The position numbers and the translations under genes are program-made. DNA of 64,000 nt from Planctomycetota bacterium. GTDB taxonomy: Bacteria > Planctomycetota > Planctomycetia > Planctomycetales > Planctomycetaceae. The stretch covers positions 1-64,000 of the forward strand of contig JAFEBS010000076.1 of NCBI GenBank assembly GCA_018242525.1, in the 5' to 3' direction. Below, piece by piece: positions 1 through 9,374 of this stretch. The stretch's first letter is position 1. Each line of letters starts with the position of its first letter. The notes below the pieces were generated by a model. That model was not told where the DNA came from. It saw only the letters and a list, made by a program, of their open reading frames with translations, and made no database searches.

Positions 1-22
1 TAACCGATTGAGCTACGGTCCC
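1..22 (-). tRNA. tRNA, 5' end only (cut by window edge)
   Basis: Read on the minus strand, the first 22 bases give a 7-base acceptor strand GGGACCG, the TA at tRNA positions 8-9, the D-stem GCTC and the D-loop AATCGGTTA. This is the standard 5' third of a bacterial tRNA. The anticodon lies outside the window, so the amino acid cannot be named. Confidence 0.75.
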
Positions 23-555
23 GAGACCTGCACGCCGGGGTCGTGCAGGATATGGCGAATCGCGGAGTATCTCTGAGACTACGTCTCATGGCAAGTCGGA
101 CGGACTTCTGTTTCGAGAACGCTGCAGCACCACATCAACTTCTCGTCGGGGAGGACCACTTCTGAAGAAACGGCGGGATTAGTGGACCTTGCTCCGGTTC
201 GGCGTCATGCTGGCCCGGATTATTCACCACGGATGGCGCGGATTTCACTGATCAGAATACCTGAGCAAGAGTTACCGCGCAAAAACTGAATCATCGATTC
301 CAACACGCTGTTTTGCATGAGTTGCCGACGGCACTGGGTTTATCCGTGATGTCAGTGTGATCCGTGGTAGCCAGTGAATCATTCGGGTTAGCCGGCCAGT
401 CGTTACTTCCACCGACGCGGGGTCGGTGGAGAGCCAGATGGAACGGGGCGGTGGTGAGTTAGTAGCTGTCCTTTCCGCCTACCTGCTGGTCTGGAAGCCG
501 CGAAAGCGGGAATCGCGACCGCCACAAAGCCAGGACACTACCCAAAGATGCAGTG
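23..555. other. Intergenic region, no gene seen
   Basis: About 530 bases between the partial tRNA and the end of the lipoate ligase gene. Short open frames here have no recognisable protein features. The only structure noticed is the inverted repeat at 222-379, listed separately. Confidence 0.6.
222..379. repeat. Inverted repeat with CCACGGAT-type arms
   Basis: The left end reads TTCACCACGGATGG and continues GCGGATTTCACTGATCA. The right end carries TATCCGTGATGTCAG and then GTGATCCGTGGTA. The two ends are imperfect reverse complements around a roughly 90-base centre. Similar ATCCGTGG-type intergenic palindromes are common in this group of bacteria (general knowledge, not searched). No second copy was noticed in this window. 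Confidence 0.45.
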
Positions 556-1311
556 TCACCGTTCCAGGTTCCACTCGGCGCGTTCGTAGCGGGATCCAGC
601 CAGCGATCGGGCCTGCTCGAGAAACTGAGTCTCCAGTTCCACGTGTCGCCCGTGCCATGCCGAGATCAGGCAACCCAGCAGTCGTTCTCGCGAGACCGCG
701 ACGTTGGCGACAAAATCGGCATGCGACCGCTGTGACCGATAGTCCGGCTGCCGGGACGGAGGCTTCAACAGTTTCCCGATCTGCGGTAAATCGAAGTCGT
801 ACAAGATCGTGCCGTGATGCAGAAACGCCTGCCTGAGCCACCGCTGGGAGTTTCCGGAGAACTTCCGATCTTTCCACACCAGATCGCTGGTGCCGCAAAC
901 CATCACTTCGGGAATGCAGGACTGCAATTCAGCGGCAATGGTTTCCATCACTCGCCGAGTCACCACGCTGACCCCCGCTGCTCGAATGGGATCGGTCAGC
1001 GGCAGGGCGAGGGCATACGCCAGGCACCCGGGTCCCACCACGACGGCACCACCACCGCTGGATCGACGGAAGATCGGGATCTTTTGTGATTGACATTCCG
1101 CGACATTCACTTCCGTCTCAACCCGGTTGGAGCGACCAACGACGACAAACGTTTCCGTCGGCTCCCAAGTACGACCAATCGCGCGCGACGGGAACGCCTC
1201 GACCTGGTGCAACAGGACTTCATCCAGCGCCAGATTCAAGGCCGGGGTGGCCAGAGTTGTGTCGTGCCAGTCGACCGACTCAGGCCACATTTCCACCGCT
1301 GATTGAATCAT
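556..1311 (-). CDS. Lipoate-protein ligase A / octanoyltransferase family protein
   Basis: Cofactor transferase of the BPL/LplA/LipB fold, predicted to attach lipoate or octanoate to E2 lysines. The family's binding-loop motif RRSSGGGAV is at residues 82-90. The DRKFSGNSQR block at 148-157 carries the invariant Lys150, followed by an HHGTIL block at 165-170. The length (251 aa) suits a stand-alone enzyme. It is the last gene of the minus-strand 2-oxoglutarate dehydrogenase operon, 26 bases after lpdA, so its likely substrate is the Lys43 lipoyl site of the sucB product. Whether it is a salvage ligase (LplA) or an octanoyltransferase (LipM-like) cannot be decided from motifs alone. An alternative Met start is at 1290. 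Confidence 0.85.
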   Translation of the reverse strand: MIQSAVEMWPESVDWHDTTLATPALNLALDEVLLHQVEAFPSRAIGRTWEPTETFVVVGRSNRVETEVNVAECQSQKIPIFRRSSGGGAVVVGPGCLAYALALPLTDPIRAAGVSVVTRRVMETIAAELQSCIPEVMVCGTSDLVWKDRKFSGNSQRWLRQAFLHHGTILYDFDLPQIGKLLKPPSRQPDYRSQRSHADFVANVAVSRERLLGCLISAWHGRHVELETQFLEQARSLAGSRYERAEWNLER

Positions 1312-1337
1312 GTTGGTCGCTGTGACTGGTCACGAAA

Positions 1338-2720
1338 TCAAATGTGAATGGCGCGGCCATCAACGGCGAAGGCGGCTTCCTTGATGACTTCCGCCAGGGT
1401 CGGATGCGCATGTGACGTCCGGGCGATATCTTCACTGCTGGCACCGAACTCGATGGCCGTCGCGGCCTCGGCAATCAAATCGCCGGCCCGCGGTCCGAGG
1501 ATGTGAACACCCAGGACGCGATCCGTTTCGGCATGGGCCAGGATTTTGACGCGACCTTCCGTCTGTCCCAGGGCTCGCGCCCTCCCGTTCGCCATGAAGG
1601 GAAACGCCCCCTTCCGATAGGGGATTCCGGCGTCCTTCAACTGTTCCTCGGTCTTGCCGACACTCGCGATTTCGGGATCGGTGTAGACCACACCGGGAAT
1701 CGCATCGTAATTGACATGGCAGTACTTGCCCGCCAATCCTTCGGCGCATGCCACGCCTTCTTCCTCGGCCTTGTGAGCCAGCATTGGACCGGGAATGGCA
1801 TCTCCAATCGCGTAGATTCCGGGGATCGAGGTCTGGAAGTGACGATCGACCTGGATGAAACCCCGGTTGGTCCGGGCCACGTTCAGGTTGTCCAATCCCA
1901 GGTCATTGGTGTTGGGAAGTCGACCGACGGCCAGCAGGACGCGATCGCAATCGATCGGGGGTTGGCCGTCGCATTCAACGACGCAGCGGCCGTCCTGGAC
2001 GCGGGCTCCGGTAACCCGCATCCCCAGCCGGAAGTCCAAGCCCTGCTTCTGCAGAATCTTCTGGGCTTCCGTCGCCAGTTCGGTATCCATCCCCGGCAGG
2101 ATGCGGTCCAGGTATTCCAGCACGGTGACCTTGGAACCAAGGCGAGCCCACACGCATCCCAGTTCCAGGCCGATGACGCCGGCACCGATGACGACCAGAT
2201 GCCCGGGAACCTGGGGATAGGCCAGGGCTTCGGTGCTGGTTCCAATCAGATCGCCATCGATTTCCACACCCTTCAACGGGGCCGACACGCTGCCGGTCGC
2301 AATCAGAATATTCTTGGCGGACAGCTCTGTCGGCTGTGGTCCATCAACTTGAACTTTGCCTGCCGCCAGGATCCGGCCGTGACCGGTATACCGAGTGATC
2401 TTGTGCTTGCGAAACAGACCTTCGATCCCCTTGCACAGTGTCGCGACAATCTGATCCTTGCGCTGCATCATCTTGCCGAGATCGAATTTCACGCCGTCCG
2501 CTGTCACACCGAATTCCGCCAGGTGGCTGTGCGCCAGGCGGTACAGTTCGCTGGATTCCAGCAGGGCCTTGCTGGGAATGCAGCCAACCCGCAGGCAGGT
2601 TCCCCCCAGCGCGTTTTCCTTTTCAACGCAGGCGACATTCATCCCCAGTTGAGCCGCGCGAATCGCCGCGACATAGCCCCCCGGGCCGGCTCCAATGACA
2701 ACCAGATCGTGTTGAGTCAT
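1338..2720 (-). CDS. lpdA: Dihydrolipoyl dehydrogenase (E3)
   Basis: FAD/NAD-dependent oxidoreductase that reoxidises dihydrolipoamide in 2-oxoacid dehydrogenase complexes. The N-terminal FAD-binding GAGPGGYVAA motif begins near residue 10. The redox-active disulfide block GGTCLRVGCIPSK has Cys42 and Cys47. A second Rossmann motif (GAGVIGLELG) binds NAD. The C-terminal HAHPTLAE block carries the catalytic His-Glu pair. The full length of about 460 aa is normal. The Met at 2720, which begins MTQHDLVVIGAG, was chosen over one five codons upstream because it fits the family start. It sits between sucB and the lipoate ligase on the same strand, so this E3 probably serves the OGDH complex here. 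Confidence 0.95.
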   Translation of the reverse strand: MTQHDLVVIGAGPGGYVAAIRAAQLGMNVACVEKENALGGTCLRVGCIPSKALLESSELYRLAHSHLAEFGVTADGVKFDLGKMMQRKDQIVATLCKGIEGLFRKHKITRYTGHGRILAAGKVQVDGPQPTELSAKNILIATGSVSAPLKGVEIDGDLIGTSTEALAYPQVPGHLVVIGAGVIGLELGCVWARLGSKVTVLEYLDRILPGMDTELATEAQKILQKQGLDFRLGMRVTGARVQDGRCVVECDGQPPIDCDRVLLAVGRLPNTNDLGLDNLNVARTNRGFIQVDRHFQTSIPGIYAIGDAIPGPMLAHKAEEEGVACAEGLAGKYCHVNYDAIPGVVYTDPEIASVGKTEEQLKDAGIPYRKGAFPFMANGRARALGQTEGRVKILAHAETDRVLGVHILGPRAGDLIAEAATAIEFGASSEDIARTSHAHPTLAEVIKEAAFAVDGRAIHI

Positions 2721-2747
2721 GCGTTCGATTTCCATCAGGTAAGACGA

Positions 2748-2774
2748 AAGCCCGAACTCAATGGAGTCGGGCTT
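2748..2774. other. Stem-loop between sucB and lpdA
   Basis: AAGCCCGA pairs perfectly with TCGGGCTT, extended by CTC/GAG across a bulged A. There is no clear T-run after the hairpin on the minus strand. It looks more like an intercistronic stability, processing or attenuation element than a strong terminator. A smaller hairpin (AGCCCG/CGGGCT, 4084-4100) lies in the sucA-sucB gap. Confidence 0.4.
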
Positions 2775-2822
2775 GAAGGCGAAACGTGGCGGACGCTGCC
2801 AGCATCCGCCTGGATCTTGATT

Positions 2823-4055
2823 TCAGACATCCAGCAACAGACGGACGGGGTTTTCGATACAGTCCTTGATTCGCTTCAGGAAGCTGACTCCCTCGCGACC
2901 ATCGACGATCCGGTGATCGTAGGTCATCGCCAGGTACATCATCGGGCGAATCACGATTTCCCCGTCGCGGGCGACCGGGCGATCCTGGATGGCATGCATG
3001 CCGAGCACACCACTTTGCGGTGGATTGACAATCGGAGTCGACAACAGCGACCCGTAGACGCCACCATTGCTGATCGTAAACGTTCCACCCGTCAGTTCCT
3101 GGGGGCTGAGTTGTCCGTTTTGAGCACGCTTGGCGAAATCGGAAATGGCCAGTTCGATCTGGGCAAATCCCATCTGCTCGGCATTCCGCAGCACGGGGAC
3201 CACCAGTCCCTTGCCACCACCGATGGCGATGCCAATGTCGTAGTAATCGTGATAAACGATTTCATTTCCCTGGATCTCGGCATTGATGGCCGGAAACGCC
3301 TGCAGGGCGTCGATGGCTGCCTTGACGAAGAACGACATGAATCCCAGCTTGATGCCGTACCGTTCGGTGAAGGCATCCTGGTGCTGCTTGCGCAGGTTCA
3401 TGATCCCCGACATGTCGACTTCGTTGAACGTCGTCAAGAGCGCGGCGTTGTGTTGAGCCTCGACCAATCGTTGAGCGATGCGCTTGCGAATGGGGCTCAT
3501 CGCCTGTCGTTTTTCCGAGCGTTCGCCAGTCCGGGCGATGACCATGGGCTTCGGTGGCGCGGGCTTGGGTGCGGCGGACTTGGGCGGAATGATCGCCGTC
3601 GCTGGCGCGGCTGCGGCAGCCACCTGTCGCTGCACATCTTCCTTCAGCAGTCGTCCGCCCGGACCTGTCGCCGTCACCTGGGATGCGGCCAGACCGTTGG
3701 TTGCCAGGGCCGCTGCGGCGGCGGGCATGATCCGGACATCTGGGGCAGCGGACACTGGTGCCGGGGCGCTGGCCGTCGGTGCCGCACCAGGCGCGGCCGG
3801 GGCCGCGCCTTCCGTAACCGTTTCATCAACCAGCGCGATCACCTCGCCGACATCGGCGGAATCGCCCGCGGCTTTCAGGATCTTCGTAATTCTGCCCGCC
3901 GAGGGGGAGGGGATCTTTTGGGTGGCCTTGTCGCTTTCGACTTCCACCAGTTCCGAATCGACCGCCACCACATCGCCCACTTGCTGGAGCCATTCGACGA
4001 GGACAACAGAGGTCACGGAATCGCCGAAACCGGGTACTTTTACTTCAACGGTCAT
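2823..4055 (-). CDS. sucB: 2-oxoglutarate dehydrogenase E2, dihydrolipoamide succinyltransferase
   Basis: Core E2 of the 2-oxoglutarate dehydrogenase complex, passing succinyl from lipoamide to CoA. Domain order is an N-terminal lipoyl domain with the lipoylated Lys43 in VESDKAT, an Ala/Pro-rich flexible linker (about 85-110), a peripheral-subunit-binding segment (about 110-150), and the catalytic acyltransferase core. The active-site block YDHRIVDG is near 379-386 (His381, Asp385). The length of 410 aa is typical. It lies directly downstream of sucA and upstream of lpdA on the same strand, giving E1-E2-E3 in order. The start Met directly begins the lipoyl domain. Confidence 0.95.
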   Translation of the reverse strand: MTVEVKVPGFGDSVTSVVLVEWLQQVGDVVAVDSELVEVESDKATQKIPSPSAGRITKILKAAGDSADVGEVIALVDETVTEGAAPAAPGAAPTASAPAPVSAAPDVRIMPAAAAALATNGLAASQVTATGPGGRLLKEDVQRQVAAAAAPATAIIPPKSAAPKPAPPKPMVIARTGERSEKRQAMSPIRKRIAQRLVEAQHNAALLTTFNEVDMSGIMNLRKQHQDAFTERYGIKLGFMSFFVKAAIDALQAFPAINAEIQGNEIVYHDYYDIGIAIGGGKGLVVPVLRNAEQMGFAQIELAISDFAKRAQNGQLSPQELTGGTFTISNGGVYGSLLSTPIVNPPQSGVLGMHAIQDRPVARDGEIVIRPMMYLAMTYDHRIVDGREGVSFLKRIKDCIENPVRLLLDV

Positions 4056-4123
4056 GGAATTGGTACATCCTCAGTTCAAGTTGAGCCCGGGCAGCGGGCT
4101 ATCTTCGCGATCAAGGGCTGATT

Positions 4124-7036
4124 TCAGTGTCCAACCGGCGGCTTCAGCAAGGGCCCGATTGCCTTGGTGAGTATCTCATCCTGTTCAATATCATGGCTGT
4201 GGTGAGAACCCGTGGCGGGACTGGCCGACGCGGGTCGGTAGATACCGTCAAACGGATGCCGTCCATAGATCGAGCTTCCCCACATGACCCGCAGGAATCT
4301 CCAAGCCCCCATGTTTTCGGGGTCTTCCTGCACAAATGTCACGGGCGTTCCTTCTGGATACAACGACAATTGTTGCTGAAGCTCCGTATGCGGCATTGGG
4401 TACAGTTGTTCCAGGCGAAGGATGGCCACGTCAGTCCGCTCGAGTTCGGTCCGACGCTTCAGCAGGTCGTAATACACTTTGCCGGAACAGAGCAGGATCC
4501 GTTTGACGCCTGCAGGGGGGATTGCAGTCGAATCAGACAGGACACGTCGGAACGTGCCCGTCGCCAATTCGTCAAAAGTTGATACCGCGAGATCCAGTTT
4601 CAGGAACGACTTGGGCGTCATCACAACCAGCGGTTTGCGCCACTTTCGCAGCACCTGGCGCCGCAACAGATGGAAGATCTGAGCCGGCGTCGTCGGGCAG
4701 ACAACCTGGATGTTGTCTTCAGCCGACATGGTCAGGAATCGCTCCAGCCGGGCACTGGAATGCTCGGGGCCGTTCCCTTCAAAACCATGTGGGAGCAACA
4801 TCACCAGTCCGCTCAGCCGATTCCACTTGTCCTCTGCACTGATGATGAACTGATCAATGATGACCTGGGCCACATTGGCGAAGTCACCGAATTGGGCTTC
4901 CCAGCAGATCAGGCCATCGGGGGTATCCAGGCTGTAACCATACTCGTATCCCAAGACCCCGCTTTCACACAGGCAACTGTTGAAGATTTCCATCGGTGCC
5001 TGGGTGGGGGACAGATTGGCCAGGGGGCAATACGTCTTTCCCGTTTCCACATCATGCAGCACAGCATGACGATGATTGAACGTTCCGCGTTCCACATCCT
5101 GACCGTGCAAACGGACGCGATACCCGTCCACTGACAGAGTGGCAAACGCGAGCGCTTCGGCCGCCCCCCAATCGAGAGGTTGATCACCGCGGGCCATCGC
5201 CCGGCGACTCTGAAGCAGACTGACTCGCTTTGGATCCGGATTGAAGATTTTCGGATGCGGTTGAAAGTCGTCCGGGAACTGGGTCAGCGCCATCAATGTA
5301 TCCGCAAGTCGCTTCGCATCGACGCCGGAATCGACTTCGGGGACCCCCTGCTCAGGTCCGCCCACATAGCCGCGCCACAGCCCCTGAAGCATGTCCCAGC
5401 GATGTTCATACCCGGGACCACGAGCGACTTCGTATTCCGATTCCAACTGTTGACGATGGACGAACTGAACTCGATCGGCCTCGTCTTGCGTAATACCGCC
5501 CATCTTCAACAATTGTTCCAGGTAGCTTTGCCCCACCTTCTTGCGGGCTTTGATCTTGCGGTACATCAATGGTTGCGTGAACGCGGGCTCATCAGTCTCG
5601 TTATGGCCGCGCAACCGATAGCAATACATGTCGATGACCACGTCCCGATGGAATTCCTGCCGGAAGTCCATCGCCAGACGAATGACTTGCGCAACCGCTT
5701 CGGGGTCCTCACCATTCACGTGGAAGATGGGGATTTGCAGCATTTTTGCCACGTCTGTGGCGTAAGCCGTCGATCGTCCCTGAGCGGGACCAGTGGTGAA
5801 ACCAATCTGATTGTTCACCACGACATGGATCGTCCCACCGATCCGCGTCGCCTCAAGCTGATTCAGGTTCAGTGATTCCTGAATAATCCCTTCCCCGGCA
5901 AACGCAGCATCGCCGTGGATCAGCAGGCACAACACCTTGTTGCGGTCGGAGTCACGGCGGCGATCCTGCTTCGCGCGAACTCGCCCCATGGCAACCGGAT
6001 TCACGAATTCCAGATGGCTCGGGTTAAAACACAGTGACAAGTGGACTTTGTGTCCGTCACCCGAGTACCAGTCGTTGCTGTAACCCAAGTGATATTTGAC
6101 GTCCCCTCGACCCGTGTTCAGTTCCGGGTCCAGGTCCGCAAATTCTCGGAAAATGGCTCGGGGGGCCTTGCCCATGATGCTGGCCAGCACATTCAGTCGG
6201 CCGCGATGCGCCATCCCGAGGACAATTTCCTCAAAACCTTGATCGGCCGCCTTATAGATCGCCAGTTCCAGCAACGGAATCAGCGTTTCCGCGCCTTCCA
6301 GAGAAAAGCTTTTGGCTCCCTGGAACTTCTTCAAGATGAACTCTTCGAAGACCACGGCATCACTGAGGCGTTTGTAGATGCGGCGCTGCTCTTCACGAGT
6401 CAATTCAATGCGATTTTCCGTCGCTTCCATCCGCGTCTGCAGCCATTCCCGAACCGACAGATCATCAATGTGCATGAACTGCACGCCAATCGACCGGCAA
6501 TAGGTATTGCGCAGCCAGATGACAATTTCGCCGAGCGTCCTGAGGTTGGCACCAGCCGACGCCATCGTCGAGAATTGACTTTCCATGTCGGCCGCGGCAA
6601 AGCCGCAATTGGCGGGATCCAGTTCGGGAACCTTGGTGCGTGGCTGTCCCAGCGGGTCGATGTCGGCCGCGTAATGTCCCATGACCCGATAATTGCGGAT
6701 CAAGCGGTCCACGCGCTCCTGCAGGATCGCATAATCCAGTTGTGCCGGGCTGACAACCTTTCCGTTCCCCATCGATGGAGCTCGAAACAGGTTGACATCG
6801 CCGTTGACGGCCTGGGCATCCGCAATATGCTGGAAATAGACCCGCCACTCGGGAGTCACCGATTCGGGGGATTCCAGAAACTGTCGGTATTGGGATTCCA
6901 GATAGGAAAGGTTGGAACTGTCAAAAGACTCCAGTCCATCACTCTCGGGAGGAGGGGCTCCGTCAGACACGGCCGACTCCTTCACCTCGACCTCACGAAC
7001 CGGACGCGAGGCCAGAACCACGTTGGAAGGGCTCAT
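4124..7036 (-). CDS. sucA: 2-oxoglutarate dehydrogenase E1 component
   Basis: Thiamine-diphosphate-dependent E1 that decarboxylates 2-oxoglutarate in the TCA cycle. The protein is about 970 aa, the usual E1o size. The N-terminus has the E1o-specific segment ([19 protein letters not shown]). The [19 protein letters not shown] block, the [10 protein letters not shown] block and the [10 protein letters not shown]...NNQIGFTT ThDP region are all present. The C-terminal third has the transketolase-like fold ([20 protein letters not shown]). The ATG at 7036 is preferred over a TTG at 7060 because the known family N-terminus follows it. It is the first gene of the sucA-sucB-lpdA-ligase operon, so the promoter should lie in 7037-7362. 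Confidence 0.96.
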   Translation of the reverse strand: MSPSNVVLASRPVREVEVKESAVSDGAPPPESDGLESFDSSNLSYLESQYRQFLESPESVTPEWRVYFQHIADAQAVNGDVNLFRAPSMGNGKVVSPAQLDYAILQERVDRLIRNYRVMGHYAADIDPLGQPRTKVPELDPANCGFAAADMESQFSTMASAGANLRTLGEIVIWLRNTYCRSIGVQFMHIDDLSVREWLQTRMEATENRIELTREEQRRIYKRLSDAVVFEEFILKKFQGAKSFSLEGAETLIPLLELAIYKAADQGFEEIVLGMAHRGRLNVLASIMGKAPRAIFREFADLDPELNTGRGDVKYHLGYSNDWYSGDGHKVHLSLCFNPSHLEFVNPVAMGRVRAKQDRRRDSDRNKVLCLLIHGDAAFAGEGIIQESLNLNQLEATRIGGTIHVVVNNQIGFTTGPAQGRSTAYATDVAKMLQIPIFHVNGEDPEAVAQVIRLAMDFRQEFHRDVVIDMYCYRLRGHNETDEPAFTQPLMYRKIKARKKVGQSYLEQLLKMGGITQDEADRVQFVHRQQLESEYEVARGPGYEHRWDMLQGLWRGYVGGPEQGVPEVDSGVDAKRLADTLMALTQFPDDFQPHPKIFNPDPKRVSLLQSRRAMARGDQPLDWGAAEALAFATLSVDGYRVRLHGQDVERGTFNHRHAVLHDVETGKTYCPLANLSPTQAPMEIFNSCLCESGVLGYEYGYSLDTPDGLICWEAQFGDFANVAQVIIDQFIISAEDKWNRLSGLVMLLPHGFEGNGPEHSSARLERFLTMSAEDNIQVVCPTTPAQIFHLLRRQVLRKWRKPLVVMTPKSFLKLDLAVSTFDELATGTFRRVLSDSTAIPPAGVKRILLCSGKVYYDLLKRRTELERTDVAILRLEQLYPMPHTELQQQLSLYPEGTPVTFVQEDPENMGAWRFLRVMWGSSIYGRHPFDGIYRPASASPATGSHHSHDIEQDEILTKAIGPLLKPPVGH

Positions 7037-7362
7037 CGTGTTAATTGCTTTTGATCCCAAGTCCTGGCATCAATGCTGTCGGGGCAAAGGCGGGAATCAA
7101 ACCTGCCCCGCAGGAAACTGGTCCACCATTCATTCCGGCAAGTTTCATCGGCGTTCCAGCGTCGAGAAATGCTGTTGTCTCCGTCACATTTCGCCGAAAC
7201 CGCAAGGTTCGCCAACTCCATCACCCGGATAATGGGAATCTAACAGACATCGCCCGGAATGAGGAGCGCGAAGAATCGAAATTCTCGGATCTCGGCCAAG
7301 ACTTTCAAGTTTGAAAATCGGCGACCACGCGATATTCAGCCGAAACCTGTGAAAAATGCCGG
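7037..7362. other. Upstream region of the sucA operon
   Basis: About 325 bases between the sucA start and the end of the small ORF at 7363-7542. It presumably holds the promoter of the OGDH operon. I could not pick out a convincing -35/-10 pair, operator or riboswitch fold. Confidence 0.4.
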
Positions 7363-7542
7363 TTAAGAACGCCCGACGTCCACCGGAAGCTCTGCGGCAA
7401 TCCGAACCGATTTCCCCCGCCGATCTTGGACCAGCAGCACTCGCACGCGTCGACGTCGACGTTCTGACACAACTTGTCTGGCCACTGCCAGCAGCGCAAT
7501 TCCGATCAACAGCGGCACCAGAAACATTGCGGATTCGATCAT
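7363..7542 (-). CDS. Small putative single-span membrane protein (59 aa)
   Basis: Reading the minus strand from an ATG at 7542 gives a 59-codon frame ending in TAA at 7363. The N-terminus MIESAMFLVPLLIGIALL is a strong hydrophobic helix. A basic stretch (ERRRRRVRV) follows, consistent with an inside-positive anchor, and then a short soluble tail (DRRGKSVRIAAELPVD). A GAAGG ribosome-binding sequence lies about 8 bases before the ATG. It follows the PIN-TRAM gene on the same strand with a 65-base gap, so it may be co-transcribed. No family is recognised. The helix, basic flank and Shine-Dalgarno site argue it is real, but conservation has not been tested. Confidence 0.5.
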   Translation of the reverse strand: MIESAMFLVPLLIGIALLAVARQVVSERRRRRVRVLLVQDRRGKSVRIAAELPVDVGRS

Positions 7543-7607
7543 CGTGTGACCTTCGATCGTGTCTCAGACCGGGCGCGTCCACAAGAGGCTACCCCAATCA
7601 CCGGAAT

Positions 7608-8678
7608 TCAGCGTGATGCAGCCACTGCCGAACCCATCATCCTTCCAAAGATCATCCGGCCAGCACTGTTCTGCAACATGCTGGTCACCACCACTTCGAT
7701 TTCTTTCCCGACCAATCCGCCGGCCTGCTCACAGACGACCATCGTACCATCATCCAGGTATCCCACACCCTGGCCAAACGATTCCCCTTCGCGGATAATC
7801 TTGATCCGAAGCTGCTCTCCGGGAAGATAACGAGGCTTTAAGGCATTGGAGACATCGTTCAGATTGATCACTTCGACACCCTGAACGCTGGCCACTTTGT
7901 TCAGGTTGAAATCGTTCGTCACAACTCGACCGCCCAGACGCTTGGCCAACGCCACCAGACGCTGGTCGACCGTCAGTTCGGCCATATCCTTTTCCTTCAC
8001 CTCATGCATCCGAACATCCACTTTTGGGTTTTGCTGCAGTTTTGTCAGCACGTCCAGCCCCCGACGACCACGCGTCCGACGCATCTTGTCGCTGCTGTCG
8101 GCAATCGCCTGCATTTCTTCCAGCACAAAACTTGCGATCACCAGTTGCGTATCCAGGATGTTCGTGTCCATGACATCGGCAATTCGACCATCAATCAACG
8201 AACTGGTGTCGATGATCAGCGGACGCCCTCCTTTGACTTCGCGCGCAAATTCCACGTACGGAATCACAAAACGGAAATCGTCCTTCGTCTGTAACAGAAA
8301 CGAGATACAGATGTACGGAAGCATGATTCCCAGCAGTAGAGCCACCAGGGGACGGAACATTTCCTGAATCACCGGGCCCAATCCCAGCAGCAACAGATAG
8401 GCCAGCAGTGAACCAATTAACAGCCCGAAATAGACTGCGGAAATCACTTCCAACCGCTTGTGCCGAATGAGCGCATCCCCGACTGTCAGGATTTGTGTCA
8501 TTCCAAACAGCAGGATGAATGCGGCGAATTTATGGTCAGCAATGATCTGCGGAAGCTTTTCGTCCGGTACCTGAACCGCTGCGGCAATCGCACCAGCACA
8601 AATGAACGCATACAGCACCCGAATGACAGTAATCAACATAAGAAACGCTCGCGACTGTTGTCGTAAATCACGCACCAT
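7608..8678 (-). CDS. PIN and TRAM domain membrane protein (YacL-like)
   Basis: Resembles the Bacillus YacL group. Four N-terminal hydrophobic segments (about residues 12-125) are followed by a PIN nuclease-like domain beginning PLIIDTSSLIDGRIAD. Its conserved acidic residues include the Asp in VVTNDFNLNKVA. A C-terminal TRAM segment of about 60 residues (LPGEQLRIKIIREG...GYLDDGTMVVCE) is typical of RNA binding. The likely role is a membrane-anchored RNase or RNA-binding protein; the substrate is unknown. The ATG at 8678 has an AAGG sequence five bases upstream and is preferred to Met starts at 8705 and 8639. It is probably monocistronic or paired with the small ORF downstream. Confidence 0.85.
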   Translation of the reverse strand: MVRDLRQQSRAFLMLITVIRVLYAFICAGAIAAAVQVPDEKLPQIIADHKFAAFILLFGMTQILTVGDALIRHKRLEVISAVYFGLLIGSLLAYLLLLGLGPVIQEMFRPLVALLLGIMLPYICISFLLQTKDDFRFVIPYVEFAREVKGGRPLIIDTSSLIDGRIADVMDTNILDTQLVIASFVLEEMQAIADSSDKMRRTRGRRGLDVLTKLQQNPKVDVRMHEVKEKDMAELTVDQRLVALAKRLGGRVVTNDFNLNKVASVQGVEVINLNDVSNALKPRYLPGEQLRIKIIREGESFGQGVGYLDDGTMVVCEQAGGLVGKEIEVVVTSMLQNSAGRMIFGRMMGSAVAASR

Positions 8679-9374
8679 TAATGCCTTGCAGCTCAAGAAC
8701 ACCATCCGAAGAACACTTGTTCAATGGAGGAACGAACGCTCTGACAAGTTCCACGGTATTCGGCTGAAGCAGTCCCGGGATTATAAGTCAGTTGCTGACT
8801 GAAAGCCAGTTTGTTGCGTTTCGCGCAGGACATTCCATCTCAGCAGGCCGATGACTGAGTTTAATCTCCGAACTCTCACGAGTTCGGCTACGGGACTAGC
8901 AGCCCTCGGACTGCGGTCATGCCTTCTCAAAGCATTCCGTTTTCAGCGTATGCCTCGAACGCCATGAATTCTGCGGCCTGCGGAAAAGTCTGCCTGAAAG
9001 TGACGTCCACCTCGTTCATGGCTCCTGCGTTCATTCACTGCAGGTTTGTAATGATTGCCAGCAACTACTTTCGTCGAGAATTTCCTAGGCGTTGGTGAGG
9101 AATCGGTTGAAGCTGAGTTTGAGTTGCCGTTGGGCGTAACAACATCCACCAGGTGTCGATCACAGGGGAAGTGATCGACGGCCTGGAATTGCGGGTGGTG
9201 TGGAACGTCGCCTGACACTCCATTTTTGCGGCCAGCAATCGCATTTCTCCAGCCTCGCTGAATCCGTCGTCCCATCGACCCGGCCTGTAAGAGCCGTCGC
9301 TGGTGGCGCAGATCCAGTCGGGGACGCCCGCGAATACCAACCGACACCGTGACGCTGCCTTCGAGACGCCCCCC
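8679..9374. other. Intergenic region between divergent genes, one repeat copy
   Basis: Roughly 700 bases between the divergently transcribed PIN-TRAM and MMPL transporter genes. It holds the small palindrome at 8868-8891. A minus-strand open frame at 9065-9376 (103 aa, with a moderately protein-like stretch DWICATSDGSYRPGRWDDGF) has no recognisable family or ribosome-binding site and overlaps the transporter start, so I do not call it. Promoters for both flanking genes should lie here. Confidence 0.5.
8868..8891. repeat. Dispersed palindrome family E, copy 1
   Basis: CCGAACTC TCAC GAGTTCGG is a perfect 8-bp stem followed by CTAC. Its reverse complement, GTAGCCGAACTCGTGAGA..., matches the element at 21632-21655 with compensating changes in the stem (C/G to G/C). 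The stem is therefore preserved while the sequence drifts. Confidence 0.65.

Noticed and set aside
1503-4121. An 872-residue plus-strand open frame
   Set aside because: It lies antisense across lpdA and sucB, whose minus-strand products are unmistakable. It is a GC-rich mirror frame.
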